A DNA stretch of 64,000 nucleotides from Bacillota bacterium (lineage in GTDB: Bacteria > Bacillota > Clostridia > Christensenellales > UMGS416). Both the position numbers and the translations under genes were made by a program. The notes under the pieces were generated by a model. The model searched no databases. It was not told where the DNA came from and was given only the letters and a program-made list of their open reading frames with translations. The first letter of the stretch is position 1; each line of letters opens with the position of its first letter. Positions 41,785 through 50,018 of the stretch are shown one piece after another. The stretch spans positions 62,001 through 126,000 of the forward strand of contig JAEZSE010000044.1 of NCBI GenBank assembly GCA_023421955.1. The letters are read 5' to 3'.

Positions 41785-42014
41785 AAACAAAAAGTCCCTT
41801 TCCGCCGAAGGAAAAGGACCGCAAGCAAACAGCACAAGACCTACATTAAGTCAGGCGTGATGATTTCCGGCGACCTGCTTTCCCAACGGCGCGGCCAGAC
41901 AGGCCCTTCGGCCCGCCCCTGTGGCAACACACGTTTCATCGCAGATCACAGAATCATCTTCCCACCCCTATAGATCAATGACCAAAGCATGGCACAACCG
42001 GCATGTTTTGTCAA
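41785..42014 (-). promoter_or_regulatory. Candidate structured leader of the GNAT pair
   Basis: On the minus strand TTGACA (about 42014-42009) with a weak -10 CATGCT starts a leader of about 200 nt. GATGATT (41958-41952) can pair with AATCATC (41865-41859), closing a multibranched region with a GGCC-gaag-GGCC hairpin. Next to the Shine-Dalgarno a stem GTCCTTTTCC / GGAAAGGGAC ends in TTTTTG, resembling an intrinsic terminator. I did not find motifs of any known riboswitch. Confidence 0.45.
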
Positions 42015-42069
42015 TAGCCTATGACTTGACGGCAGCGCCTGCGGGCAACCGGAGACTCCCCTTGGTTGC

Positions 42070-43860
42070 TCACCGGCAACTCACATCGTTTCTGACGAGA
42101 AGCTTCATTCTGGCCTGGATGAGGAGCGGTGAGGCGGTGCGCCAGTGCTTCGGTTTGCCGAATTTGATCAGGCTGACGAGCGCCTCCTGCTTCTGATATT
42201 CCTGCAGATAGGGCATGTCGTTCACGCTGGCTATTTTCCAGCCGATATCGATCGATCGCCTGATCAGATAAAGCAGTGTGTCCTGCTTGTGAAGCGCGTT
42301 GAGATATTGGAATTTCTCAGGGTTTGCGATTTGCCATTTCCGACCTGCGGCAATTCTGATCAGCCGCGCACGCCGCGCTCTTGTGTGGCAGATGGTGATC
42401 ACAACAAAAGCAAGAAGCATCTCGGCCAGAAGGCTGAACCACATAACAGGAATGGCTTTCTCCTTGATTGAGCCTGGAAGCCATAAATAATTGCCGTTAC
42501 GGTCGATATAACCATAATTGTCGAAAAGGCTGTTGTTATCCTCAACGAGGACCTGCGCAACTCCGTTTTTGAACTCACCACCATAAGAAAATCGAAAGCC
42601 TGTGATTTGCTTTCCGGCTGTATCTATATAGCCAACTTCATCGTCAAAATAATGGTTGTTTTGCTTTGTGGAAACTGCGCACAATCCATCCTGATATTCC
42701 CATGCTAGTTGACCAATTGCTTGGTATTTCGCATTCCCAAAGGTGTCATAAAAAGTTAATGTGCCTGGCGGATTTTCCACCCAAATCAAGTCGGAGTCAG
42801 CATAGCCGAAATTAGGATCCATCTCATAATCTGTTTTTTCATCTGGTTTAATATATTGGTAAAGATCAGAATCTTTTGAGACTGGCGATGCGAAATCGAA
42901 CGCTGGGATGATTACTTTGCCGGTTTTGTCGATCAGCTCGCACTTGGTCTTGGACACAAACACACAGGCAAGTCCATTTCTGAATTGGTAAACAAAATAG
43001 TTATTGTTTCGAAGGACATCCATCGAAGGTGTCAGATATTTGTGTGGAATGACAATCTGGCCGGTGGAGTTGATAAATCCCCATAAACCAGTGCTTGGAT
43101 CCTGCACGCCAGCGAGACCCTCTGAAAACGATTCTGCGTCCGAATAACGATATGTCGCAACCGGATCACCAGCTTCGTTGATCATGCCCCAATACCCTGT
43201 TGATCTGTTGCGGACCAGCGCAACCCCATGGAAAAAATTATGTGCTCCGGTGTATTGCAGCGGTATCCGCAGTGCTCCAGTTGTATCAATATAGCCATAC
43301 AAGTCGCTGTCATTTGAACAGACCATGATTAGGTTGCCATCCTCCGGTAGGGGAAACAAAGGCGAATATTGCTGATTTGCCTGAAGATAAGGAGGAAGCT
43401 CCAAATTATTGTTGGCTGCCTGCACCTGCTCACCGTTTTTATTTATCAATATTGATTCATCTAGAGTTCTCTCAGGCATTAAGACTTCCGCAATTCCATT
43501 TTGGAACGAAAAACAAAGTTCATATTGTGGCGTGATAACAAATTTTCCGGTTTGGTCGATGTACCCGTATTTTTCTCCTAATTTTGCACCGGCCAGTCCT
43601 TCGCTAAAATCATCCGCCCGTTGAAACCTCGGCCATATCCGCACAATCCCATTATTGTCCATATAACCGAAACGACCAAAGACATCCTGAATCACAACCA
43701 GCTCTTCGTCGGGGTTTTCCACAGTTTGCCCATGAAACAGCAGATAGGCGGAAGACTTCAGATAAGGCCACACATCAAACGCAACAACCAACCCAGCTAT
43801 AAAGCAGAACTGGCAGAGGAGGATGATTGCCAGAAAGGCGCAGAGAATCGGTTTTTTCAT
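42070..43860 (-). CDS. WG-repeat membrane protein
   Basis: A 596-aa protein. An N-terminal signal-anchor (residues 5-30) is followed by about nine WG (WG-containing) repeats between residues 60 and 450, each with a Y/W-G-x-I-D/N-x-x-G core such as YGYIDQTGKFVITP and LWGFINSTGQIVIPH. A membrane helix (VMWFSLLAEMLLAFVVITI) near 480-500 precedes a basic cytosolic tail of about 95 residues. WG repeats form beta-propeller-like surfaces for protein contacts. GGGAG precedes the ATG at 43860. Role is unknown. Confidence 0.8.
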   Translation of the reverse strand: MKKPILCAFLAIILLCQFCFIAGLVVAFDVWPYLKSSAYLLFHGQTVENPDEELVVIQDVFGRFGYMDNNGIVRIWPRFQRADDFSEGLAGAKLGEKYGYIDQTGKFVITPQYELCFSFQNGIAEVLMPERTLDESILINKNGEQVQAANNNLELPPYLQANQQYSPLFPLPEDGNLIMVCSNDSDLYGYIDTTGALRIPLQYTGAHNFFHGVALVRNRSTGYWGMINEAGDPVATYRYSDAESFSEGLAGVQDPSTGLWGFINSTGQIVIPHKYLTPSMDVLRNNNYFVYQFRNGLACVFVSKTKCELIDKTGKVIIPAFDFASPVSKDSDLYQYIKPDEKTDYEMDPNFGYADSDLIWVENPPGTLTFYDTFGNAKYQAIGQLAWEYQDGLCAVSTKQNNHYFDDEVGYIDTAGKQITGFRFSYGGEFKNGVAQVLVEDNNSLFDNYGYIDRNGNYLWLPGSIKEKAIPVMWFSLLAEMLLAFVVITICHTRARRARLIRIAAGRKWQIANPEKFQYLNALHKQDTLLYLIRRSIDIGWKIASVNDMPYLQEYQKQEALVSLIKFGKPKHWRTASPLLIQARMKLLVRNDVSCR

Positions 43861-44014
43861 ACAGGTGCTCCCAATGTGAATGGTAATTACCACGATTAGA
43901 ATATTAACCGATACCAATGCATTCCGCAATGCCCCCAACCACAACCATTGCGCATTTCCTCGCAAAAAAATCCTATCCCAGCACTGCATCCTGTGGTATC
44001 ATTACTCCCAACTG

Positions 44015-44185
44015 AATACCCCAATGGGCGCCCAAGCGGGAAACCGCCACGGGCTTAATAGGGAAGGCGGTGCAAATCCGCCGCAGCCCCCGCTACTGTG
44101 AGGGAAGACAAACCCGGCAAACCACTGTGCAAACGGGAAGGGCCGGGGGAGGATGACACCCAAGCCAGGAGACCTACCCAGCATG
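44015..44185 (+). promoter_or_regulatory. Cobalamin riboswitch
   Basis: The B12-box elements are plain: AATAGGGAAGGCGGTGCAAA, CCGCCGCAGCCCCCGCTACT, then GTGAGGGAAGAC and AAGCCAGGAGACCTACC. Adenosyl- or methylcobalamin binding would repress the downstream binding-protein gene. The expression platform is the terminator at 44405-44440, about 220 nt further on. A hairpin-module array is inserted between them. Confidence 0.95.
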
Positions 44186-44345
44186 TGTTGACTGCGTAGC
44201 AGGCAATGCAAGTCGGCTGCGAAGCAGACGATACGAGCGGAACCGCTTGCGGTTCTGCAATGTGTCGGCTGCGCAGCAGACGATGCAAGTGTCGTTTTCG
44301 TAGAAAACGATACGAGCGGAACCGCTTGCGGTTCTGCACGATGGG
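44186..44345. repeat. Hairpin-module array inside the riboswitch leader
   Basis: A chain of short hairpins: CTGC-gta-GCAG, TCGGCTGC-gaa-GCAGACGA, GAACCG-cttg-CGGTTC, TCGGCTGC-gca-GCAGACGA, TCGTTTTC-gta-GAAAACGA and again GAACCG-cttg-CGGTTC. The 32-base unit acgatacgagcgg plus its hairpin occurs twice (44228 and 44307). Most have 3-nt loops closed by a C-G pair, like the modules in the R4 repeats. The array is not part of the cobalamin aptamer consensus. Confidence 0.8.
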
Positions 44346-44404
44346 GTTTATGGCCATGCTTCGGAGGGAAGCGGGCGCCGGAAACCTTCATCGGTTTTTG
44401 CGTA

Positions 44405-44440
44405 TCGCCCTCCCGCCTGGCCGGAGGGCGATTTTTATTT
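44405..44440 (+). terminator. Riboswitch terminator ahead of the binding-protein gene
   Basis: A stem TCGCCCTCC / GGAGGGCGA with a 9-nt loop is followed by TTTTTATTT, and then AAAGGAGGA. It ends the cobalamin leader when B12 is bound. Confidence 0.8.
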
Positions 44441-44460
44441 CAAAGGAGGAAACCGAACCG

Positions 44461-45453
44461 ATGAAGAAACAACTCACACTGATTCTCGCTTTGCTGCTGG
44501 CCCTTTCGCTGGCCGCCTGCGCCACACCGGCCCCCACTGCTGCGCCAACCGCAGCGCCCACTGTTGCCCCCACCGTGGAAGCTACCGCAGAACCCACCGC
44601 CACCACCGCTTTAGCACCTGAAGCTGGCCTCACGGACTTTTTGGGCGAGACCATCACACTGGAGCAATACCCGGAAACACTGGTCTCGCTGTCGCCGGCC
44701 AATACCGAGATCGTGTTCGCGCTGGGCCTGGGCGGCAAGCTGGTGGGTGTGGACTCGGTCTCCGATTACCCGGAGGAAGCAAAGGCCATCCAGAAGGTGG
44801 GCGACTTCAACGGCCCCAACCTGGAGGCCATCGCTGCCTTAAAGCCCGGCCTGGTGCTGGGCGGCAACAAGCTGCAGAAGGACGCCATTGATAAGGTGAA
44901 GGGCATTGGCATCCCCACGGTAGCCGCAGAGGCCACCGGCTATGACGATGTGTTCACAAGTATCGAGCTCATTGGCAAGCTCACCGGCACCCAAGCAAAG
45001 GCCGCCAAAGTGATTGCCGAAATGAAGGCCAAGGAAAAGGCCGTGCTGGATGCCGTGGCCGGGGGCCAAAGCAGCGGCAAGACCGTTTATTACGCGATGA
45101 GCTGGGGCGAATTTGGCAACTGGACCGCCGGCCCAGGCACCTTCCCTTATGAGTTCATCACCAAATGTGGCGGCAAGCCCATCACCGAGGGCGCGCCAGT
45201 GGCCTGGGTGAACCTCAGTACCGAGGAGCTGGTGGCAAAAGATCCGGACATTATCCTGCTGGCCAGCGACTCCGGCGACCCGGAAACCTTCAAGACCGGC
45301 GACGCCTACAAAAACCTGAAGGCAGTGAAGAATGGCAACGTCTATGTGGTGGACGCCAACCTGTGCAGCCGCCCGGGTCCGCGCCTGATTGACGGGTTGA
45401 GGCAGTTCGCGCAGTATATCACGGGGCTGACGATCAAGTTCCCCGGAGAATAA
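44461..45453 (+). CDS. Vitamin B12-type ABC substrate-binding lipoprotein (BtuF-like)
   Basis: A 330-aa lipoprotein (lipobox SLAAC) with a Pro/Thr/Ala linker and a class III binding fold. VSLSPANTEIVFALGLGGKL near residue 80, PNLEAIAALKPGLVLGGN, and the long helix in between are typical of BtuF/FhuD-type proteins. The cobalamin riboswitch upstream argues for B12 or a corrinoid as ligand. The permease and ATPase are not adjacent. AAAGGAGG lies 10 bases ahead of the ATG, just behind the terminator. Confidence 0.88.
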   Translation: MKKQLTLILALLLALSLAACATPAPTAAPTAAPTVAPTVEATAEPTATTALAPEAGLTDFLGETITLEQYPETLVSLSPANTEIVFALGLGGKLVGVDSVSDYPEEAKAIQKVGDFNGPNLEAIAALKPGLVLGGNKLQKDAIDKVKGIGIPTVAAEATGYDDVFTSIELIGKLTGTQAKAAKVIAEMKAKEKAVLDAVAGGQSSGKTVYYAMSWGEFGNWTAGPGTFPYEFITKCGGKPITEGAPVAWVNLSTEELVAKDPDIILLASDSGDPETFKTGDAYKNLKAVKNGNVYVVDANLCSRPGPRLIDGLRQFAQYITGLTIKFPGE

Positions 45454-45474
45454 CCCCTCTCATTTCAGAAGCAA

Positions 45475-45515
45475 ACCGCCGCCCCTTCAGTGAACTGGCT
45501 GAGGGGGCGGTATTG
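45475..45515 (+). terminator. Terminator after the BtuF-like gene
   Basis: ACCGCCGCCCCTTCAG pairs with CTGAGGGGGCGGT (one bulge, 8-nt loop), and TATTGCGTTTCT follows. Confidence 0.7.
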
Positions 45516-45559
45516 CGTTTCTAGGAATGGATGATGGGGTGATTCCTCCGCCCTCCTTG

Positions 45560-45695
45560 CCCAGGCGAACCCTCACCCCCTGGCCCCTCCCCCAAGGGAT
45601 TGGGGGAGGGGGTCAAGATACGATTAGCCGTAATATTCTAACTTTACCCCTCCCCCGATCCCACGGGGGAGGGGTAGGGGTGAGGGTATCCAATC
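45560..45695. repeat. Two R2 palindromic repeats
   Basis: CCCTCACCCCCTGGCCCCTC with CCC-caagggatt-GGGGGAGGGGG, then ACCCCTCCCCCGATCCCACG with GGGGGAGGGGTAGGGGTGAG. The second is an inverted copy of the first. No gene lies in 45454-45792. Confidence 0.7.
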
Positions 45696-45792
45696 GGGTG
45701 AAAGACAGGGAAGTTGGAGAGCAAAGGGGTTTGTGGAGAGGGTTGATGATGGTATAATGTTTCCCATGCGGCCTGAGCCGCAGGGAGGGTTT

Positions 45793-46743
45793 ATGTCCAG
45801 GCAGGCATATCTGATCCGCGAATTTCTAAGAAGAAACAACGTGAAGGAACGGGGCCGCGACCGCTCCCAGCTGCAGCGCCGGGCCCAGGATGACTTTGCG
45901 ATGAAGGCTGCCATCCGCGCCCCCCGCGGCACCGTGATGGAGCGAGACGAGGCCGCCGGTATGGACGCCCTTTGGGTGCGGGCCGAAGCCGTGCCGGAGG
46001 AGTGCAGAAAGACACTGCTCTATTTCCACGGCGGCGCGTTTTACAGCGGCTCCAGCGAGACCCACAAGGGATTAGCGGCGGCCATATCCGAGGCGTCCGG
46101 ACTGCGGGCGCTGCTGGTGGATTACCGCATGAGCCCCGAACACGCCTACCCCGCCGCCCACGAGGACGCTCTGGCAGCCTACCGCTGGCTGCTGGACCAG
46201 GACATCGCGCCCAGTGACATTGCCCTGGGCGGCGACTCCGCCGGCGGCAACCTGGTGCTCTCCACACTGCTATCCGCCCGTGACGCCGGGCTCCCCATGC
46301 CCGCAGCCGCGGTGCTGCTTTCGCCCTGGCTGGATGTGGTGGACTATGCCGGCGAAACCCATGTGAGCATGCAGGACGACGACCCCTCCATTGATCTGGC
46401 AGCCCTGATGGCCGATAGCCGGCAGTATTTCGGAGAGGAGCCGGACCGCAGCCGCATCCGCCTGCTGGATCGGAGCATGGCCGGCCTGCCGCCGCTGTTT
46501 ATCCAGACCGGCGAGCTGGAAGTGCTGCTGAGCGACTCGGTCACGCTGGCCCAGCGGGCCCGCACCGACGGCGTGGAAGCCACGCTGCAGGTGTGGCCGG
46601 AGCTGTGGCATGTGTTTCAGGCGCTCACGGCGATCTTGCCGGAGGCCCGGCAGGCTGTGGGGCACATTGGAGAGTTTTTGGCGAAGAGGCTCAATGTGCA
46701 GCGCGATCCTGCTGATGGATTAATCCAGCCATATTACTTGTAA
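45793..46743 (+). CDS. Alpha/beta hydrolase (HSL-family carboxylesterase)
   Basis: A 316-aa esterase of the hormone-sensitive lipase type. The oxyanion motif HGGAF lies near residue 80, the nucleophile elbow GGDSAGGN near 145, and the catalytic His probably in LWHVF near 275. The Asp in the YQTGELEVL-like segment completes the triad. It would hydrolyse short acyl esters in the cytosol. AGGGAGG precedes the ATG. It ends in a strong terminator. Confidence 0.92.
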   Translation: MSRQAYLIREFLRRNNVKERGRDRSQLQRRAQDDFAMKAAIRAPRGTVMERDEAAGMDALWVRAEAVPEECRKTLLYFHGGAFYSGSSETHKGLAAAISEASGLRALLVDYRMSPEHAYPAAHEDALAAYRWLLDQDIAPSDIALGGDSAGGNLVLSTLLSARDAGLPMPAAAVLLSPWLDVVDYAGETHVSMQDDDPSIDLAALMADSRQYFGEEPDRSRIRLLDRSMAGLPPLFIQTGELEVLLSDSVTLAQRARTDGVEATLQVWPELWHVFQALTAILPEARQAVGHIGEFLAKRLNVQRDPADGLIQPYYL

Positions 46744-46746
46744 GTG

Positions 46747-46776
46747 AAGGGGTTGCCGGTGGGCAACCCCTTTTCA
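46747..46776 (+). terminator. Terminator of the esterase gene
   Basis: A perfect 11-bp stem AAGGGGTTGCC / GGCAACCCCTT with a GGTG loop, followed by TTCATCTATCTT, sits five bases after the stop. Confidence 0.85.
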
Positions 46777-46870
46777 TCTATCTTGCCAGGTGAGTAAATT
46801 ATCCGTTTTTGATGGAAACCATTGCCTATTCATCCCATCTTTGTAATACAATAGCTCTGAGGTGATCGCC

Positions 46871-47539
46871 ATGCCCGAGCCTTTGATTGCCATTGGTCTG
46901 CTGGTACTGCTGATGATCCCCTACCTCATCGTGGAATACAAATCTCCCTCTGTTTGGTGGAAGCTCGCGCTGAAGACTGCCTGCAGCCTGGCCTTTCTGG
47001 CTGCGGCGTTGGTGGCGGCAATCACAGCCCCCGGCGGCTGGCGGGGCTGGCACGGCATTTTTGTGCTGGCGTTTATGCTTTCCCTGGTCGGAGATGTGCT
47101 GCTGGCCGTGCCGATGAAGCGCTCGCTGCCCTCGGGCATGGGAGCCTTCTTTATCGCGCAATGCTGCTTTGCAGAGGCTTTTATCACCCGATGGGGGCTC
47201 TCGCCGTGGGATTCGCTCGTGTTTGCCTTGCTGGCCGGGCCGGCGCTGGCCACGCTGCTGCTGGCTCCCCGCATGGAGTATGATGGGCCAATGAAGTTCC
47301 CGGCGCTGCTCTATGCCGTGGCACTCTCCGCGATGGCAACCAAGGCTGTCTCCGGGCTTTATACAGTAGGGTGGGCCATCGCCTGGCCCGCCGCCGCCGG
47401 AGGGCTGCTGTTTTTCGCCTCCGATGTGATCCTGTGCTTCATCGTGTTTGGCAAACGCAAAGCGCCCGTCCTGCGGGCGCTGAACCTGATTTGCTATTTC
47501 GTGGGGCAAGGGTTGCTGGCGTATAGCCTGTATGTGTAG
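46871..47539 (+). CDS. YhhN family membrane protein (lysoplasmalogenase-like)
   Basis: A 222-aa protein with eight hydrophobic segments. The family pattern of LSLVGDVLLAVP near 80 and GGLLFFASDVILCFIVFGK near 180 matches YhhN/TMEM86, where Asp residues in the membrane are catalytic for plasmalogen breakdown. The ATG at 46871 is preferred over the GTG at 46862, behind GAGGTGATC. It would act on ether lipids in the cytoplasmic membrane, in line with an anaerobic clostridial membrane. Confidence 0.85.
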   Translation: MPEPLIAIGLLVLLMIPYLIVEYKSPSVWWKLALKTACSLAFLAAALVAAITAPGGWRGWHGIFVLAFMLSLVGDVLLAVPMKRSLPSGMGAFFIAQCCFAEAFITRWGLSPWDSLVFALLAGPALATLLLAPRMEYDGPMKFPALLYAVALSAMATKAVSGLYTVGWAIAWPAAAGGLLFFASDVILCFIVFGKRKAPVLRALNLICYFVGQGLLAYSLYV

Positions 47540-47639
47540 AGTCTGTTTACTCACAGTTCTTTACCTCCCTCTTTGAGGGAGGTGGCTGCCGCAGCAGACG
47601 GAAGGAGTTACATCTCGTCTGTTTGGGGTCCGGAAGCTT

Positions 47640-47830
47640 ATGTACTTTTGCGTGTCAAAAGTACCAAAACCAACCGGGGGGAGCAAGTTTCTGAGACCTC
47701 ACCTCAAAACCCATCAGGCGGGCCGACGACAACTCGTCGGGGTTCGCCCTCCTCAAACAGTCGCTCGGCCTGATCGCCCTCTTGGGTTTCTCGGCTGAGG
47801 GGAAACTTGCAAGCCCCCGGACCCCCAGAA
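47640..47830. repeat. R3 foldback repeat, copy 3
   Basis: It begins GTACTTTTG-cgtgt-CAAAAGTAC, paired changes relative to copies 1 and 2. GGGGGGAGCAAGTTTC pairs with GGGGAAACTTGCAAGCCCCC at the far end. An ACCTCCCTC-ttt-GAGGGAGGT stem lies just upstream (47563-47583). Confidence 0.8.
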
Positions 47831-47845
47831 AACGGAACGCATTTA

Positions 47846-48385
47846 TTACCTCATATCATTGCCAAATGCTTTCCGATACCCCTCCAACGCCCGTTCAATG
47901 GCCAGCACCGCCTCCACCCTTCCTTCCACCTTGTCCACCGTGGTTTTCCCATGCTCCAGTTGCTTATAAACCTCAAAAAAATGAGCGATTTCGGCGAATA
48001 TGTGGGGTGGTAACGACGAAATGTCGGTATAACTATTCATCTGCGGGTCGCCAAAGGGGATCGCGATAATCTTTTCATCCATCTCTTCGCAATCGGTCAT
48101 CGTGATCACGCCAATGGGGTAACAATCCACCAGCGTGAGCGGGTGCAGCGGCTCGGCGCACAGCACCAGCACGTCCAGAGGGTCACCGTCGTCGGAGAGC
48201 GTGCGGGGCAGGAAACCGTAGTTGGCGGGGTAATGGGTGGAGGTGTAGAGGATCCGGTCCAGCCGGAGCATGCCCGTCTCCTTGTCCATCTCATACTTCT
48301 GCTTGCTGCCCTTGGGGATTTCCACCACGGCCAGAAACCGTGAGGTTGTCATGCGCGCGGATGAAATGTCATGCCATGGATTCAT
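47846..48385 (-). CDS. ppa: Inorganic pyrophosphatase (family I)
   Basis: A 179-aa cytosolic soluble pyrophosphatase. The active-site motif DDGDPLDVLVL near residues 68-78 carries the metal-binding Asp residues. VEIPKGSKQKYEMDKETGML and LPRTLSDDGD match the family I core, and HFFEVYKQLEHGK near the C-terminus is typical. It removes PPi produced in biosynthesis. The ATG at 48385 is behind GAGGTGAG. Length is standard. Confidence 0.95.
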   Translation of the reverse strand: MNPWHDISSARMTTSRFLAVVEIPKGSKQKYEMDKETGMLRLDRILYTSTHYPANYGFLPRTLSDDGDPLDVLVLCAEPLHPLTLVDCYPIGVITMTDCEEMDEKIIAIPFGDPQMNSYTDISSLPPHIFAEIAHFFEVYKQLEHGKTTVDKVEGRVEAVLAIERALEGYRKAFGNDMR

Positions 48386-48589
48386 GCTGCTCACCTCAAA
48401 AACCAGTATAACCCATTCAACAGACAACGGCTAGAACAATCCATGGAAACGATGGCAATCAAGCAGATTATGATAACTCCATTTCGGCATTTGTTTCCAT
48501 ATTTGCAAACTAATATTACTACCATAAGAATTAGCTGCATGATATAGTTGTATCGAAATAATCGGTTCTCTATATAAGGAGTGTTCTCC

Positions 48590-49912
48590 ATGCGAAAAGG
48601 AATCATATTGGCGGTGATGCTAGCCATCATCGCAACCGTCGCGGGATGCGCCTTTCACGGGCTGCTTCCTGCTTTTTTGCTGCCCGGAAACCTGCTCCCC
48701 GGTGGCGGAGAAACGGCGATGCCTGCCGCCACAACCTCGCCCGTTGTAACCACAGAGCCAACCACGGCTACACCGGCCACAACCGAGGACCCCACGCCCG
48801 AGCCCACGCCAACAACCGCCCCGGCCCCCAAGCCCTATGACACCGTGGCCCGTTACGAAAGCGCCATGCCCGAGGGGCTCACGCTGGCGCTGGAGTATGA
48901 CCGTTATGCCACGCCGCTTGATTATTTTGTGGCATTAAAAAGCGGCAAGGTTTATGAGAAGGCCTCTGTGGAATCCAAAAAACTGCTGAGCTTTTCTGCC
49001 GGAACCCGTTACCGCGTGGACAAATCGGTGCTGGGTGAGGATGGCAAAAGCCACTGGTACCATGTGCTTTGGAGTGACAAAACCGGCAGCCGTTCGGGCT
49101 ATGTGAAGCACAGCGCCGGCCAGGCCCGCAGCTTCCGCCTGGGCATGCTGCTGGACCGGGCAAAAAAGCTCAAGGACCAGACCGACATGGGCCAGACAGT
49201 TTTTATTACCAACTATAAAGACGCCCACGGCAAACCTCCTGCCCTGCCCGGTGGCAAAGAACAGGACGCCTGGGGTTACCGCCGCAGCCAGAGCGCGCCG
49301 GCCTATTCCGAAGCCAGCACCAAGTCCGCCTTCCGCTACGCGCCGGATGGGTTGCTGGGCCACAAGCTGGAAGAGACCGGCGGCATGACGAAGATCTTCT
49401 TCCCCACCTTCGGCGAGGCCTATTGGGTGCAAAACAAATATGTGTCCAAGGAAGATGATGCCATTGCAACGCTTATGCAGGTCGTGGCAGTGGACCGTCT
49501 GCACCAAAACTCAGCCGTGCTGGAATACAAAGAAAATGGCTGGAAGTTGATCGGCTTAAGCTATGTCTCCACCGGCAAGGAGGGCGGCTACTCCCTGAAA
49601 ACGCCTCTGGGTGATTTCATGGCCCAGGGCCGCTACAAACAGTTTTATTACTACGCCGACGGCACCAAGGTGATTGACGGCCACGCACCGTGGGCGGTCC
49701 GCTTTTCAGGCGGCGGCTACCTGCACGGCGTGCCCAGCAAAAGCAGTTATGACGAAGCCGGTAAGCGGCAGGACAAGCCCGCCGCCGAATCCTTGCGCTC
49801 ACTGGGTACAACGCCGCAGTCGCACATGTGCGTGCGCAACTATACCAGCTTTGCCAAGTTTCTCTATGACCGGTTTGTGAAGGGGCAAGGTGCGGTGATT
49901 GTGTTGGAGTGA
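48590..49912 (+). CDS. L,D-transpeptidase lipoprotein (YkuD-type)
   Basis: A 440-aa lipoprotein. A signal peptide ends near VAGC. A Pro/Thr linker is followed by an SH3-like segment (SAGTRYRVDKSVLGEDGKSH) and the catalytic domain at about 315-440. KTPLGDFMAQGR precedes the active-site stretch TTPQSHMCVRNYTSFAKFL, where His, Cys and Arg of the usual SHGCIR are kept but the Gly and Ile are not. It would form 3-3 crosslinks or attach proteins to peptidoglycan. AAGGAG lies eight bases ahead. Confidence 0.78.
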   Translation: MRKGIILAVMLAIIATVAGCAFHGLLPAFLLPGNLLPGGGETAMPAATTSPVVTTEPTTATPATTEDPTPEPTPTTAPAPKPYDTVARYESAMPEGLTLALEYDRYATPLDYFVALKSGKVYEKASVESKKLLSFSAGTRYRVDKSVLGEDGKSHWYHVLWSDKTGSRSGYVKHSAGQARSFRLGMLLDRAKKLKDQTDMGQTVFITNYKDAHGKPPALPGGKEQDAWGYRRSQSAPAYSEASTKSAFRYAPDGLLGHKLEETGGMTKIFFPTFGEAYWVQNKYVSKEDDAIATLMQVVAVDRLHQNSAVLEYKENGWKLIGLSYVSTGKEGGYSLKTPLGDFMAQGRYKQFYYYADGTKVIDGHAPWAVRFSGGGYLHGVPSKSSYDEAGKRQDKPAAESLRSLGTTPQSHMCVRNYTSFAKFLYDRFVKGQGAVIVLE

Positions 49913-50018
49913 CGCCCAAAGGCGGCCTGTTTCATAAACCGCGATTTTCTGATATCATAATCATGTATTGAGATGTGCCGGTTTACATTGGATGCGAAGC
50001 GGTCAGGACAGGCGGTAT

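Noticed and set aside
41785..42014. T-box leader for the GNAT pair
   Set aside because: The T-box sequence TGGNACCGCG and the stem I motifs are not present; only the terminator-like stem is similar.
44186..44345. Hairpin array as a CRISPR array
   Set aside because: The units are unequal hairpins without regular spacers, and no cas genes are present.
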